Assembly (NCBI GenBank): GCA_000993615.1 | Contig: LBWM01000009.1 | Location: 1-57,823, forward strand | Origin: Candidatus Peregrinibacteria bacterium GW2011_GWF2_39_17 | GTDB lineage: Bacteria > Patescibacteriota > Gracilibacteria > UBA1369 > UBA12473 | Length of the DNA stretch: 57,823 nt | Reading direction: 5' to 3' | In this document: positions 9,226 to 19,240 of the stretch, in pieces | How positions within the stretch are numbered: position 1 is the first letter of the stretch | How the letters are laid out: every line of letters starts with the position of its first letter | Position numbers and translations under genes: made by a program | The notes under the pieces: model-generated | What the model was told of the DNA's origin: nothing | Databases searched by the model: none | Seen by the model: the letters and a program-made list of their open reading frames with translations, nothing else

Positions 9226-12200
9226 CTACAAAACCAAAGCTAAACTCAAAATCTTAGAAAATTCAGCCCTGGTCATCGAATTAGCAGGCCCAAAAGCATG
9301 ATCTTCATAACCAGAAACTAAACCTCTAGCATAAGCATCCAGCACATATTCTGCATACCAAGTATCCAAATCTAAATCCGTAAATGGATTCTCCGTAAGC
9401 CCAAAATTAACCAATAATCCCTGAGTAGGATCCAGTGCTACCCGTTTATCAGTAAGTAGACCTTCCATTAAAAGCTTAAGCGCTTCAGCCCGATTAATCG
9501 TATCATTTGGACGAAAAGTCCCATCCTCGTAACCCTTAACCATTCCAGCCGCTTTTGCCACCTCAATATAAGGGGCATACCAAGCAGCCAAATCCACATC
9601 ACCATAAGATTTCTTAGTAGCCTTGTTAGGTACCAAATACCCAGCAGCCTTAACAATCATCTTCGTATATTCAGCCCTGGTAATATTACGTTCCGGAGCA
9701 AAAGTATTAAGTGCCACTCCTTGCGCTAATCCTAAGCTTATCACGTTATCAATATAAGTTTCAGCCCAATGCCCTTCATAATCAGTATTTGTAAAATCAA
9801 AACTTACCTGGCCACCACTAACCTCGGCATTAGGCTGTTGCTGATCTTGATCTTCACTAGTAACAACCGCCTCCTCACTAGAAGAATCTACCTCGGCCTC
9901 TAATTCTGCTTCAGGCTCACCACTATTAGAAACCTGATGAATTGAAACAACCGGAGGATAACCGGTACTTCCTCCACCTGAAGTATTTGATGAACTATTA
10001 ACAGTGCTAGTAGCGACTGGTGCAGCACTGACCTCACTACTGATCACCGATTCATTGCCAGAGCTGTCAACCGCAGTCACTGCATAATAATAAGTGAGAC
10101 CATTACTTACCGTGGTGTCAGTATAATTACTAACTGCAACGGAAGAAGTATTAATTTGGTTACTATCACTAATCGCTACTCCAGAACTTGTGCTTCTATA
10201 AATATTATAATTATCAATATCAGCTTCGGCATTATCAGCCCAATTCAAGACTACTTGCCCGCTAGTAGCGGTTGCCGTCAACCCGGTTGGAGCAGCCGGG
10301 GCAACACTATCATTATTGGTTTTAGGTCCAAAAACCGTAAAGTGGTCCGTAGAGAAAGTAAAAGTATTCGCCGTGGTATCCAATGTAGTAGGCAAATCAA
10401 CCCATTCTCCCGTACTTTCATTGAGATAAGCCATAGTCATATTTTCAGCCTGTACATCGGTAATTGAATCGGTAGCATAATCATAGACAATCGTGAGTGG
10501 CTGGCTAAGTTCAGCCTTTCCATTCGCATCGGTAATTGAAATTTCAATACCATCAGCCGCGATAGAGGCATTACCCGTCTGTTTAGGAATATTCCCTGTT
10601 TTCTTCATACTGATAGTCGCAGAAGTCAAACTTGAAGTAATGGCCCCTGAAGGAATATTGAATTCAACACCGGCATCCGTATCCGACACCTTCGAGGATT
10701 GCTCCGGATTAACAGTAGAAGACTTGGTCGGCTTAATCGTTCCTCCGGTAGAAGTGGCGGTAATATTTTTGCCCGATTGAGAAGTGGAAGGCGTAACGGT
10801 CTGCTTATTGGCAGTCGGTGTAGTGTACCCATCCGCATAAGCCTCAAGCGTACACGTTATTGTTGAACTTTGATGGAGCTTAACTTCATAAGCACCCAAA
10901 TTATCCACGGCATCCATAACCGATGCTCCGTTGGTACAACGAGCCGACACCGTGGCGTTATTATTAGCCGTGGTGCTGCCCAAAGTAACCGTACCTGTGA
11001 TGGAAATACCTTGCGCTTCCGCATCAATGGCAAAATTTAAATTGCTCACAGCGGAAGTAGTGACCACTTGGGAAATAGGCGGTTCAGGAAGATACCCTGT
11101 TTTGCGAACAGAAACATTATAAGTCGCATTCGGCGGGGTCTGAATCGTGTAATTTCCACTGGAGTTAGTTTGAACTTCAGCCTTAAATCCAGTAATAGGA
11201 TTAAGAACTGAGACAAAGGCTCCTTGCTGATTGGCCGCACTATCTGCATCAGTCACCTTCCCAGAAATCGTAACTGGATTACTCAATAAGGCAAAATTAA
11301 GAGCAACATCCGCCGAAACAGTCACATCCGTTTGCTCCGCTAGAGGACCAGATTCTTTAGTCGTCACCCGGACTTTATAACCAGATCCATTAGGCACTTG
11401 CAAACTTGTACTGGAGCCTGAAAATTCCTTAAAATTCTTCGCACTGGTTCCTGTAATTTCAACAAAAGCTTTTTCAGAATTGAACGCAGCATTGCTTGCG
11501 TTTTTAAGATTAATCGTCACCGTAGACAAAGCAACGCCCGAACTTAAATCAACTGTTCCCAAATCAGAATTTGCAGCCGCACTCACTCCGGTTTCCAAAA
11601 CTTTATCCAGAACACCCGGAATAAAGACTCCCACCGTATACGTATCGGTATTGCTTTCCTTTACACGTAAGGTGAACGTGCCATTGTCATCCAACTTGCT
11701 GTTCGTGAATTTTTGTTCTCCATTTTCACGCTGAGCATAAACTCCCCCACCCTGAGTAGGAGCGGCTCCATTGATTTGAATCGTTCCCGTAAACAAAACC
11801 ACATCATTAGGAGGACTCAAAGTCACTCCAGTCACATCAGTAGTAGATACGGTTTTCTCAGTAGCATCGGTTGGCCCATATCCCATGATATCAGCCTGAC
11901 AACGCCATGTGCCTGCAGCGACAAGAACGCTCCATGCTCCACTTCCATCCGTCCCAGTATTCGACCAATCCGGTGTCCAGTTTCCACTGTCATCAACACG
12001 ATTACACCAAACAGGTGAATAAGCCACGGTTTCACTACCCGAAGTTACGGTTCCTGAAATTTTATACAAACCAGCTGTTTTAAGAGTAAAAACAACCGTA
12101 GCCGCATTACCCTCTGAATTATGACTTGAAGTCACCCGTACTTTTTGAGGAGGCATAGGCTGCATTCCTGGGACAAAAGCTTCACATTTAAAATCTCCTT

Positions 12201-15200
12201 CAAAGAGCCGAATCATGGCCACACCATCGGTACTTGTGCGTCCTCCATTTCCTCCGCCAAACATGGACTCGGGTTCCTGGCAGAAAATATCTACATTAGG
12301 AATTCCGTTGTTGTTTTCATCCTTCACCGTCACGCTTATATAGCGATTAGGGGTGAGGACGACAAATCCCAAAGTGTCAGCACTGCTTTCATCAGCATCC
12401 AATGATCCATTAACATTAACCGATTTAGGAGCAGGAGGGATAAAAGAAGGCGTTGGAGGAGGGCCAAAAGTAAACGCCGGCATATAATCCCAGACGTTCA
12501 CAAAGTATTGACCTTGTTGAGCACGGAACGTCACTGAAGCTGCGCCATCGCCATCAAAAGTGAATTCTTTTTTATAGTGACCACTCCAACTATTCGCTTC
12601 GACTACACCTTTTTTAGTGGCTGTGCCTCCGGTGACATTGACGGTCAACGTCTGTAACGTATTTCCATTGACATCCTGAGCCCCGCTCAAATCATTCAAA
12701 GAAAAATTGTAAGTCTTTGTAACGCCATCACTGACATTAAAATGAGGGGGTGGTGGAGTTCGATAATCCGTAGCCACACTCGATTTATCGAGTGAAACGA
12801 TAGAAGGCAAGAAAATATCGTAATCTCCAGGTTGCAGATTCTCAAATTTATACGTCGCAGTACCGCCGCTAAAAGTAACGGTATTACTCAAAACTCCTGA
12901 CCATGGTGATCCTAATTGAAGATCAAAAGTCTGTCCATTATCAACACCTGTCGCGGTAATGGTTCCTTCGATTTTCGCTGTTCCTCCTCCAGTGATGAAA
13001 AAAGGACTAGACGTATAAGGACCAGCCACTTTTCTTCGAGCCGAATCGAGAACAGACAATTCAACCGTATACCCATCGGTATTAAAATCTTTCTTTGTGG
13101 AAGGCGTCTTAATGGCATTGAGATCCAAGGTCAAAAAGTCACGCGCTTGAGTGGCTCCGCCGGTTAATTTCAAAAGAACGGTACGAGAAGCATCATTAAG
13201 GTTATCGATGGTAAATGTCAATGTGCCTGTTCCCGGGCCATTGATGTCTCCATTCACTGGGCTACATCCATTCCCGGGATTCGTCATACAACTGTTCGGT
13301 TTTGTGGCCGTAGACACCACAGTCCCTTCCGGAAATTTCAACTGCAAATAGCTGTTTTCAGCAATCACCTGATCCACAGGAACATCAATAAACCACATCG
13401 TCGATTGAGAAGTACTCTTATTCATCGGTTCAGCACGGAACCCACCACCGGTCATACTGGCGCCGAATTTATCGGACACAAGCCCAAAAGATCCTGCCGT
13501 AAAAGCACTCTTATCCATTTTAGCTTCAAAAAAGTCGTAATTAGCCCAAACATAACCTTCAAATTCATTAAAATTATTATTCGTACCATCGATTGAACGT
13601 TGGACATTAGGATCAAGACCAGAAGCCCCAACTTTCAACTGAGCACTGTTGTCTGTTAAAGGATCATCCTCAGTTGTAGCGAGATCATTGTTCGCTAAAT
13701 CTTGAATATTGCTCACCGTAATTTTAAAGAAAGCATCACTCTTCAAACTAAGATCTTTAATAACCACCATCTGCCCCATGGATTCATATTGAATTTTCTT
13801 ATTGGACAAACTCACTGAAACGCCGCTGGGACTTTCTAAAACATAATTCTTAAGGCTTTCAGCTTGAGATTTTTTAACCGGCTCGCTGAAGAAAATGCGA
13901 CATTCAAATTCCTCACATTCTGCTTGAGCGATAAAAGGCTTCACCGTGTCAGCCATAGGCGTAACACTAAACGCTTGTGAATATTCTTGAGCCAGCGCAT
14001 TACCTAAAAGATCGGTAACCGTTGTTTTGACGATCAACGTATAATTTGCTCCAGGAGTAAACGCCGAAGCTAAATTAACAAGCGCTGCTTTTTCCTCAGG
14101 CAAATACACCACATCACCGACAAGCCTATTGTTTTCACTGTCTCTAATTTGTATCGTGCTGCTCGCATCAGAAATATCTGAATCGGTAATCGTACTAGAA
14201 TTCATTTTTTTGCTGAACTGAATGCGAATAGGAAGAAATTGTGGGACATTAATAACCTGTCCATTGGTATTTTTGTAAGAATCCAAACTCGTTCCCCACA
14301 CTTGAGGAGCCGTGGTATCATTATTGGAATTCGTGGTGAAATAAATATCATAAGCCGTCGTGGCATTAGGATTCCAGGCATCAAAGGCCATAAGGTTATT
14401 TCCATTTTCATCCGTAATAGCGGTGGTCACAACCAAATGATATTTTTGTCCAGCCGATAAAGAAGAACCTAAAGTCCCATAAACCGAACGCTTATCATTA
14501 CTAGCATCCAAAGCAGAAAAATTGATTTGCGTTCCATCAGTCCCATTAGCATTCACGGGATAAAGTTTCACACTAGAATTTGTCACCGTATCGATATTAA
14601 TTGGATTTTGAAAACCAACTTCAAGAACTGCGGAATTAGGAGGGAATGAATTATCTCCAGGTCCAGGATAACTATACATCACACGGTTAGATTCAAATTT
14701 ACCTGTGACATCCATGGTTGTGAAAGTAGCCGTATTTGTAGGACTTGCAATGAGATTTCCAGCCAAATCCGTCACTTTTGTGACCGTAATTGTACACGCT
14801 TGCCCCGCCTCAATCCCCACTTGCTCAATCACTAACTCATGATTTCCAGCATCATAATCAAAATCCTTATCAGAAATAATTTTGGGATTAGCACCACAAC
14901 TCAATGTAAAATTCTGAAGCGCCACACTACTTTCACTAATGTGCTCATCAAAATGAACGCCAAGCATCCACCCATCAGACCAAGCACTTTGGACTTGAGG
15001 GGAAGTCGCGTCCGCGGCTCCCGTTGTGAATGAACTGGTGTACTGAGAAGCGAGTGCATTCCCGGAAATATCCTTAACCCCAGTCGTCAATTTAATCGTA
15101 TACGCTGTACTAGCCTCCAGCACACTCGTCGGCATAAACGCAGCAGAATTATCATCCAAATAATATTTCACAGTCCCAGAAACCTTACTCCCATCGCCTT

Positions 15201-18200
15201 TCTCCACGCTAAAAGTATTCACATTGAGTGTTGCGGGATCCATGGCTTCACTGAATTTAACTAAAATTTCATAAGCGCCTACCGGAACATCGGTCGCACC
15301 GTTTAAAGGAGCTACACGACTAACCTGAGGTGCCACCGAATCCGTACCAGTCCCAACCTTAAAAGATCTAACCTCTGGAAATTGCAAAGATTTCCCCGCA
15401 GCATCCTTAACGGTTGTGGGAATAGTGATTTCGTATTCGGTGTTGGCGGTAAGAACAGCAGATGGAATGAGTTTTACGAGTTGACTGGCCGCAATATAAA
15501 CAGGCGTAATTGTCACGGCAGTGCCTGTGGTAGAAGAACCAGCCATAGACCATCCAGTAATAGGTTTTAACGTAATACCCGAAAGGGTACTTTCATTCAT
15601 AGCATTGGAAAAACGCACCAAAACTGCTGTATTGGTTTTTACGTCAAAATTTCCCCAATCAGGATAAACACGTTCAATATTAAACGATTGATCCATAAAA
15701 AAATTATCATTGAACATATTCCCACTCATCGGAGATCCACCACTCATGGAATTTCCCATGTAATCTTTAACCCCCGTGGCCGCAAATTGAATTTGAGCAC
15801 CACTGGCGATAGTCAACCCTGTAATTTCCAACGCATTATCAAAACTCTTCCATTCAGCAACCGCACTGCTCAAATCATAGGGTTGCCCATTCACTGTCAT
15901 GACATAGCTGGAAAGATTCGCGGCTGAAGACCCCATGGCTCGATCAAATTTAACGGTACAACTCGTCGTTCGACATTCCACATATTGAATTTGAGGTGCC
16001 GTGGTCACACTTTGCCCTGTTGTAAAACTCCGTGTAAATTTGGAAGCCAATGTGTTCCCCGCAATATCTTTAACGTTCGTTGAAACCGTCAACGTATAAC
16101 TGGTGTACGGCTGCAACGGTTCATTCAAAGTAAGATTAGCCAATAAGCCAGCATTATCATAACTGACTTGCCCGGCTAAACAATATTCCACGCCCGCTTT
16201 ATTGGTACATAGTTTAATATTGCCGCTCAAATTGGAAGCATTGATCACGGATGCATCCATTTTCTCACTAAAATTAACCGATAAAACATTGTTCGTGAGA
16301 GGCACATTTATAGGATCAATTACCGAAGAAGTGGAAGGATCGTCATAACTTTCAACACTGGTGCTCGTCACAGATGGCTTCATAATATCGTTGACAGCAC
16401 CGGTTTTAAAACCAAATTTAAACGATGACATGGTGCCATTAAAAATATCTTTCACCCCAGATGCCCCCCCCTGAACCAAAACCTCATAACTGGTATTAGC
16501 TCCTAAAGATGCACCTACAGTAACAAGAGCTGTACGCGTATTGCTATTATAATTCACTGCGGAAAGAGCGACATTGACTCCAGTTTTTGCATAAGTCGCC
16601 CAATCGAATTGATAGAGCTGCAATGTAGCCGTATCGCCAGCAAGGGTTAGCGTGCTAGGATTAATATCCTTATTGAATTGAACGCTGAATGTCGCCAAAT
16701 TCGTAGGAACTTCCCAAGCATCCATTTGAGGAGAAGTTTGGATAACATTAAGCGGTTCATTCGTAACGCCCATAGTGGGATTATAAGTGACCGTTTTTTG
16801 GATATCCGAAGCCGTATTAACCGTTCCCCCTGGTGCATTATCCTTAAGCCCACTCAACGTGAGCGTATAAGGAGTTCCAGAAATCAACGTCGTCGAAGAA
16901 TCTAATACAATTCTCACACGATCCCATTGAGCCGTAAGGTTAGAGACCGTACGACTTGGGCTAAAAGTCGCCGTAGCGTTAGTTGTATTGACTCCATTCT
17001 CATCAGAACACAATAATTCCAATTCCATAGGGGAAAGGACTCTCACTTCAGTACAAACGGGAGGCGTGCTATCCGATGCTCCATAGACCACGACCTCACG
17101 AGTCAGTGGCTCACCCCCAGTAACCGTTCCGCTAACAATAACCGTATACATTGAATTAGGGGTCATATCAGACGCCAAAAGCAATTCCGCATAAAGACCG
17201 TAAACAACAACATTAGAAATAACTACCGGATTTTGTCCCAATTGAACCGTAAAATTACTAGGAACAGCCAATGAAGAATTCAACGCTTTATTAAAATCAA
17301 TACCAATGCGATTCAATCCCAAAGGATAAACGCCCATGACTCTCAAAGAACTCACATAGGTATTATCAAGCCCCGGCGTAGCGGTTTGCTTAAAAAAGTC
17401 ATCGGCAGCCGATCCCAAAGAAGTTCCACTGCTATCTCTTCCCAACGCTTCGTCAGCATTACCTGTTGAAGTTCCTGGTAAAGCATTGTCTGAAGCATAA
17501 CCATCATCAAAAGTACCCAAAGAAACCGAATCCATCATAAGAGAGGTATTGTCCACGAGTTGAAAATTATCATTATCTTGCAGATTTTTACCTCCAGTGG
17601 GCTGAGCTAAAATGATTTTATCTCCATTGCGGGTATCCGTAATAGACCCTCCGGCCGTACTGCTATAAATCACAACCCCAAATTTATCCTCACCTCCAGG
17701 ATTAACAGCGCAAGAAGGCCCTGCGGCTAAACTACAAACAAGCAAAGGCCCCGTCATAAAATTAGTACGCGTCACAATTACCTGCCAGTTCGTTAAGTTT
17801 TTATTGCTCTCATTGACACGAAGTTCAATGAATTCATCATTCGAATCAACCGATCCGCCCCCAACAGTACCGTTGTAATTATTACTACTCCAATCCCGCC
17901 GAGGAGCTGTGACGATTTCATTAATGACCACATCAGGACCAAAAAAGCCCCCTTCATTATTCGGGGCGCAATTAATCGGACGAGTGACCTGAAAAGCTAA
18001 AACATTTTGGATGGCTAAATCATCTCCATTAGGATAGCCACAAGCGACACCAACTCCATTCAGCGTATTGAATGTAACGCGCACATTTTCTGGATTAATT
18101 TGCTCAACAGTACTAGCAATGTGCGGACTCCCATCCTTAGATATCGTATAATTTGAAGCCGTAAGCACCGTCGCATTATCGGTTATATCCGCATTAAAGC

Positions 18201-18372
18201 CAATATCCAATTTATAATTATCAGTTCCATTGACATCAGCAAAAATTACGTCAGTGGGCACAGCCGCAGAAACCGTAAAAACTTGACCAACCGCAGTCAA
18301 AAGCACCACGATGATCAGTGGTACAACCACTATTTTACGCGTTAAGGATTTAAAGTGAGTGAGTATATTCAT
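9226..18372 (-). CDS. giant SLH-domain surface protein with lamin-tail, Ig-like (Big_5) and fibronectin III domains
   Basis: A 3048-residue secreted protein. Residues 1-37 are a signal peptide. About 145-275 resemble a lamin-tail domain (VVINEIV start, conserved EFIELRV). About 330-1560 hold a tandem series of Big_5-type Ig-like repeats, each with the pattern V-x-F-(S/N)-x-x-(M/I)-x-x-S-(T/S) and a closing T-D-x-x-G-N turn. About 1750-2530 are carboxypeptidase-regulatory-like beta-sandwiches, then a ZU5-like segment (about 2540-2680), a fibronectin III domain (about 2690-2785), a Ser/Gln/Glu-rich linker and three S-layer homology domains at about 2863-3048 (each with the T-R-A-E or N-R-A-E motif). 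It should be exported and anchored to the cell envelope through SLH, extending far outwards. It is a single-gene unit with a 260-bp upstream region and the hairpin at 9161 downstream. Confidence 0.95.
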   Translation of the reverse strand: MNILTHFKSLTRKIVVVPLIIVVLLTAVGQVFTVSAAVPTDVIFADVNGTDNYKLDIGFNADITDNATVLTASNYTISKDGSPHIASTVEQINPENVRVTFNTLNGVGVACGYPNGDDLAIQNVLAFQVTRPINCAPNNEGGFFGPDVVINEIVTAPRRDWSSNNYNGTVGGGSVDSNDEFIELRVNESNKNLTNWQVIVTRTNFMTGPLLVCSLAAGPSCAVNPGGEDKFGVVIYSSTAGGSITDTRNGDKIILAQPTGGKNLQDNDNFQLVDNTSLMMDSVSLGTFDDGYASDNALPGTSTGNADEALGRDSSGTSLGSAADDFFKQTATPGLDNTYVSSLRVMGVYPLGLNRIGIDFNKALNSSLAVPSNFTVQLGQNPVVISNVVVYGLYAELLLASDMTPNSMYTVIVSGTVTGGEPLTREVVVYGASDSTPPVCTEVRVLSPMELELLCSDENGVNTTNATATFSPSRTVSNLTAQWDRVRIVLDSSTTLISGTPYTLTLSGLKDNAPGGTVNTASDIQKTVTYNPTMGVTNEPLNVIQTSPQMDAWEVPTNLATFSVQFNKDINPSTLTLAGDTATLQLYQFDWATYAKTGVNVALSAVNYNSNTRTALVTVGASLGANTSYEVLVQGGASGVKDIFNGTMSSFKFGFKTGAVNDIMKPSVTSTSVESYDDPSTSSVIDPINVPLTNNVLSVNFSEKMDASVINASNLSGNIKLCTNKAGVEYCLAGQVSYDNAGLLANLTLNEPLQPYTSYTLTVSTNVKDIAGNTLASKFTRSFTTGQSVTTAPQIQYVECRTTSCTVKFDRAMGSSAANLSSYVMTVNGQPYDLSSAVAEWKSFDNALEITGLTIASGAQIQFAATGVKDYMGNSMSGGSPMSGNMFNDNFFMDQSFNIERVYPDWGNFDVKTNTAVLVRFSNAMNESTLSGITLKPITGWSMAGSSTTGTAVTITPVYIAASQLVKLIPSAVLTANTEYEITIPTTVKDAAGKSLQFPEVRSFKVGTGTDSVAPQVSRVAPLNGATDVPVGAYEILVKFSEAMDPATLNVNTFSVEKGDGSKVSGTVKYYLDDNSAAFMPTSVLEASTAYTIKLTTGVKDISGNALASQYTSSFTTGAADATSPQVQSAWSDGWMLGVHFDEHISESSVALQNFTLSCGANPKIISDKDFDYDAGNHELVIEQVGIEAGQACTITVTKVTDLAGNLIASPTNTATFTTMDVTGKFESNRVMYSYPGPGDNSFPPNSAVLEVGFQNPINIDTVTNSSVKLYPVNANGTDGTQINFSALDASNDKRSVYGTLGSSLSAGQKYHLVVTTAITDENGNNLMAFDAWNPNATTAYDIYFTTNSNNDTTAPQVWGTSLDSYKNTNGQVINVPQFLPIRIQFSKKMNSSTITDSDISDASSTIQIRDSENNRLVGDVVYLPEEKAALVNLASAFTPGANYTLIVKTTVTDLLGNALAQEYSQAFSVTPMADTVKPFIAQAECEEFECRIFFSEPVKKSQAESLKNYVLESPSGVSVSLSNKKIQYESMGQMVVIKDLSLKSDAFFKITVSNIQDLANNDLATTEDDPLTDNSAQLKVGASGLDPNVQRSIDGTNNNFNEFEGYVWANYDFFEAKMDKSAFTAGSFGLVSDKFGASMTGGGFRAEPMNKSTSQSTMWFIDVPVDQVIAENSYLQLKFPEGTVVSTATKPNSCMTNPGNGCSPVNGDINGPGTGTLTFTIDNLNDASRTVLLKLTGGATQARDFLTLDLNAIKTPSTKKDFNTDGYTVELSVLDSARRKVAGPYTSSPFFITGGGTAKIEGTITATGVDNGQTFDLQLGSPWSGVLSNTVTFSGGTATYKFENLQPGDYDIFLPSIVSLDKSSVATDYRTPPPPHFNVSDGVTKTYNFSLNDLSGAQDVNGNTLQTLTVNVTGGTATKKGVVEANSWSGHYKKEFTFDGDGAASVTFRAQQGQYFVNVWDYMPAFTFGPPPTPSFIPPAPKSVNVNGSLDADESSADTLGFVVLTPNRYISVTVKDENNNGIPNVDIFCQEPESMFGGGNGGRTSTDGVAMIRLFEGDFKCEAFVPGMQPMPPQKVRVTSSHNSEGNAATVVFTLKTAGLYKISGTVTSGSETVAYSPVWCNRVDDSGNWTPDWSNTGTDGSGAWSVLVAAGTWRCQADIMGYGPTDATEKTVSTTDVTGVTLSPPNDVVLFTGTIQINGAAPTQGGGVYAQRENGEQKFTNSKLDDNGTFTLRVKESNTDTYTVGVFIPGVLDKVLETGVSAAANSDLGTVDLSSGVALSTVTINLKNASNAAFNSEKAFVEITGTSAKNFKEFSGSSTSLQVPNGSGYKVRVTTKESGPLAEQTDVTVSADVALNFALLSNPVTISGKVTDADSAANQQGAFVSVLNPITGFKAEVQTNSSGNYTIQTPPNATYNVSVRKTGYLPEPPISQVVTTSAVSNLNFAIDAEAQGISITGTVTLGSTTANNNATVSARCTNGASVMDAVDNLGAYEVKLHQSSTITCTLEAYADGYTTPTANKQTVTPSTSQSGKNITATSTGGTIKPTKSSTVNPEQSSKVSDTDAGVEFNIPSGAITSSLTSATISMKKTGNIPKQTGNASIAADGIEISITDANGKAELSQPLTIVYDYATDSITDVQAENMTMAYLNESTGEWVDLPTTLDTTANTFTFSTDHFTVFGPKTNNDSVAPAAPTGLTATATSGQVVLNWADNAEADIDNYNIYRSTSSGVAISDSNQINTSSVAVSNYTDTTVSNGLTYYYAVTAVDSSGNESVISSEVSAAPVATSTVNSSSNTSGGGSTGYPPVVSIHQVSNSGEPEAELEAEVDSSSEEAVVTSEDQDQQQPNAEVSGGQVSFDFTNTDYEGHWAETYIDNVISLGLAQGVALNTFAPERNITRAEYTKMIVKAAGYLVPNKATKKSYGDVDLAAWYAPYIEVAKAAGMVKGYEDGTFRPNDTINRAEALKLLMEGLLTDKRVALDPTQGLLVNFGLTENPFTDLDLDTWYAEYVLDAYARGLVSGYEDHAFGPANSMTRAEFSKILSLALVL

Positions 18373-18638
18373 TGTGTTTTGGGTTAAAATTTTTGTTTTT
18401 TAAAAAAGTAAAAAGGTCTGGGTTACCCCAGAAATGGATCAATCCCCCTCATAAAAGGAGGTTTATTTTTATTTTTACAACATATATAGAGTGCAACATG
18501 AGAAACAAGCGTTAACTGAATTTCCAAGAAAAAAAATTGCACGTATCTATTTATTATAAAACCTTTTTGCAATATTTGCAAGTAAATATCTCAAAAATTC
18601 CCTCTCTTTCGCCACCCAAAAAAAATCAACTGTAACCA

Positions 18639-19211
18639 CTAAATAAAAGCGGAGGTGTATAAATGCTCAACTAAAATTTTAAGACCCAATCCTATTAAAA
18701 TAATACCTCCTAAAATTTCCGCTTTTTTTTCAAAAAAATGCCCAAATCGAAATCCGATATTAACTCCTAAAAAAGACATAAAAAATGTAACCATCCCAAC
18801 TATCATTGCCATCAAAGCAATAGATCCTTGCAAAAAAGCAAAACTCACCCCAACCACTAAGGCATCAATACTAGTGGCTAAGGCCAAACCACACAAAATA
18901 ACCCACTTCATTCCCTTCAAAGAACGATCAATTTCAGCCATTTTAGTTGATTCATAAATCATTTTAATCCCAATAAGAACCAATAAAAAAAAGGCAATCC
19001 AATGATCTATCTCCTCAATAAATTGCTGCAAGCTACCCCCTATCAACCAACCAATAACCGGCATTAAACCCTGAAAAAATCCAAAATAAAAAGCAATTCT
19101 CAAAGCAGCTAAATAATTAAACCTTTTAAGAGAAGCCCCCCCTGAGACCGAAACCGCGAAAGAATCCATAGACAAACCTATCGCGATTAAAAAAATAGAG
19201 AAAATGTTCAT
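18639..19211 (-). CDS. mntP: MntP-type manganese efflux pump
   Basis: A 190-residue membrane protein with six hydrophobic helices in two MntP (DUF204) halves. The first helix carries the family's GLSMDSFAVS motif with the conserved Asp, and the second half has its counterpart A-T-S-I-D-A-L-V-V-G. The family exports Mn(II) from the cytoplasm. I chose ATG 19211, which begins at the family's usual N-terminus; the open frame reaches back to 19241, touching asnS. It follows asnS on the same strand after 29 bp and is probably co-transcribed. No manganese riboswitch of the yybP-ykoY type is visible in the short gap. Confidence 0.9.
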   Translation of the reverse strand: MNIFSIFLIAIGLSMDSFAVSVSGGASLKRFNYLAALRIAFYFGFFQGLMPVIGWLIGGSLQQFIEEIDHWIAFFLLVLIGIKMIYESTKMAEIDRSLKGMKWVILCGLALATSIDALVVGVSFAFLQGSIALMAMIVGMVTFFMSFLGVNIGFRFGHFFEKKAEILGGIILIGLGLKILVEHLYTSAFI

Positions 19212-19240
19212 AAGAACCCTTACAGAAAATAATAACACCA

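Noticed and set aside
9468-16905. More than twenty open frames on both strands inside the 3048-residue gene (for example 11480-11734, 13151-13351, 15382-15570, 16678-16905)
   Set aside because: They are shadows of one long, well-structured gene; none has a domain, signal peptide or start context of its own.
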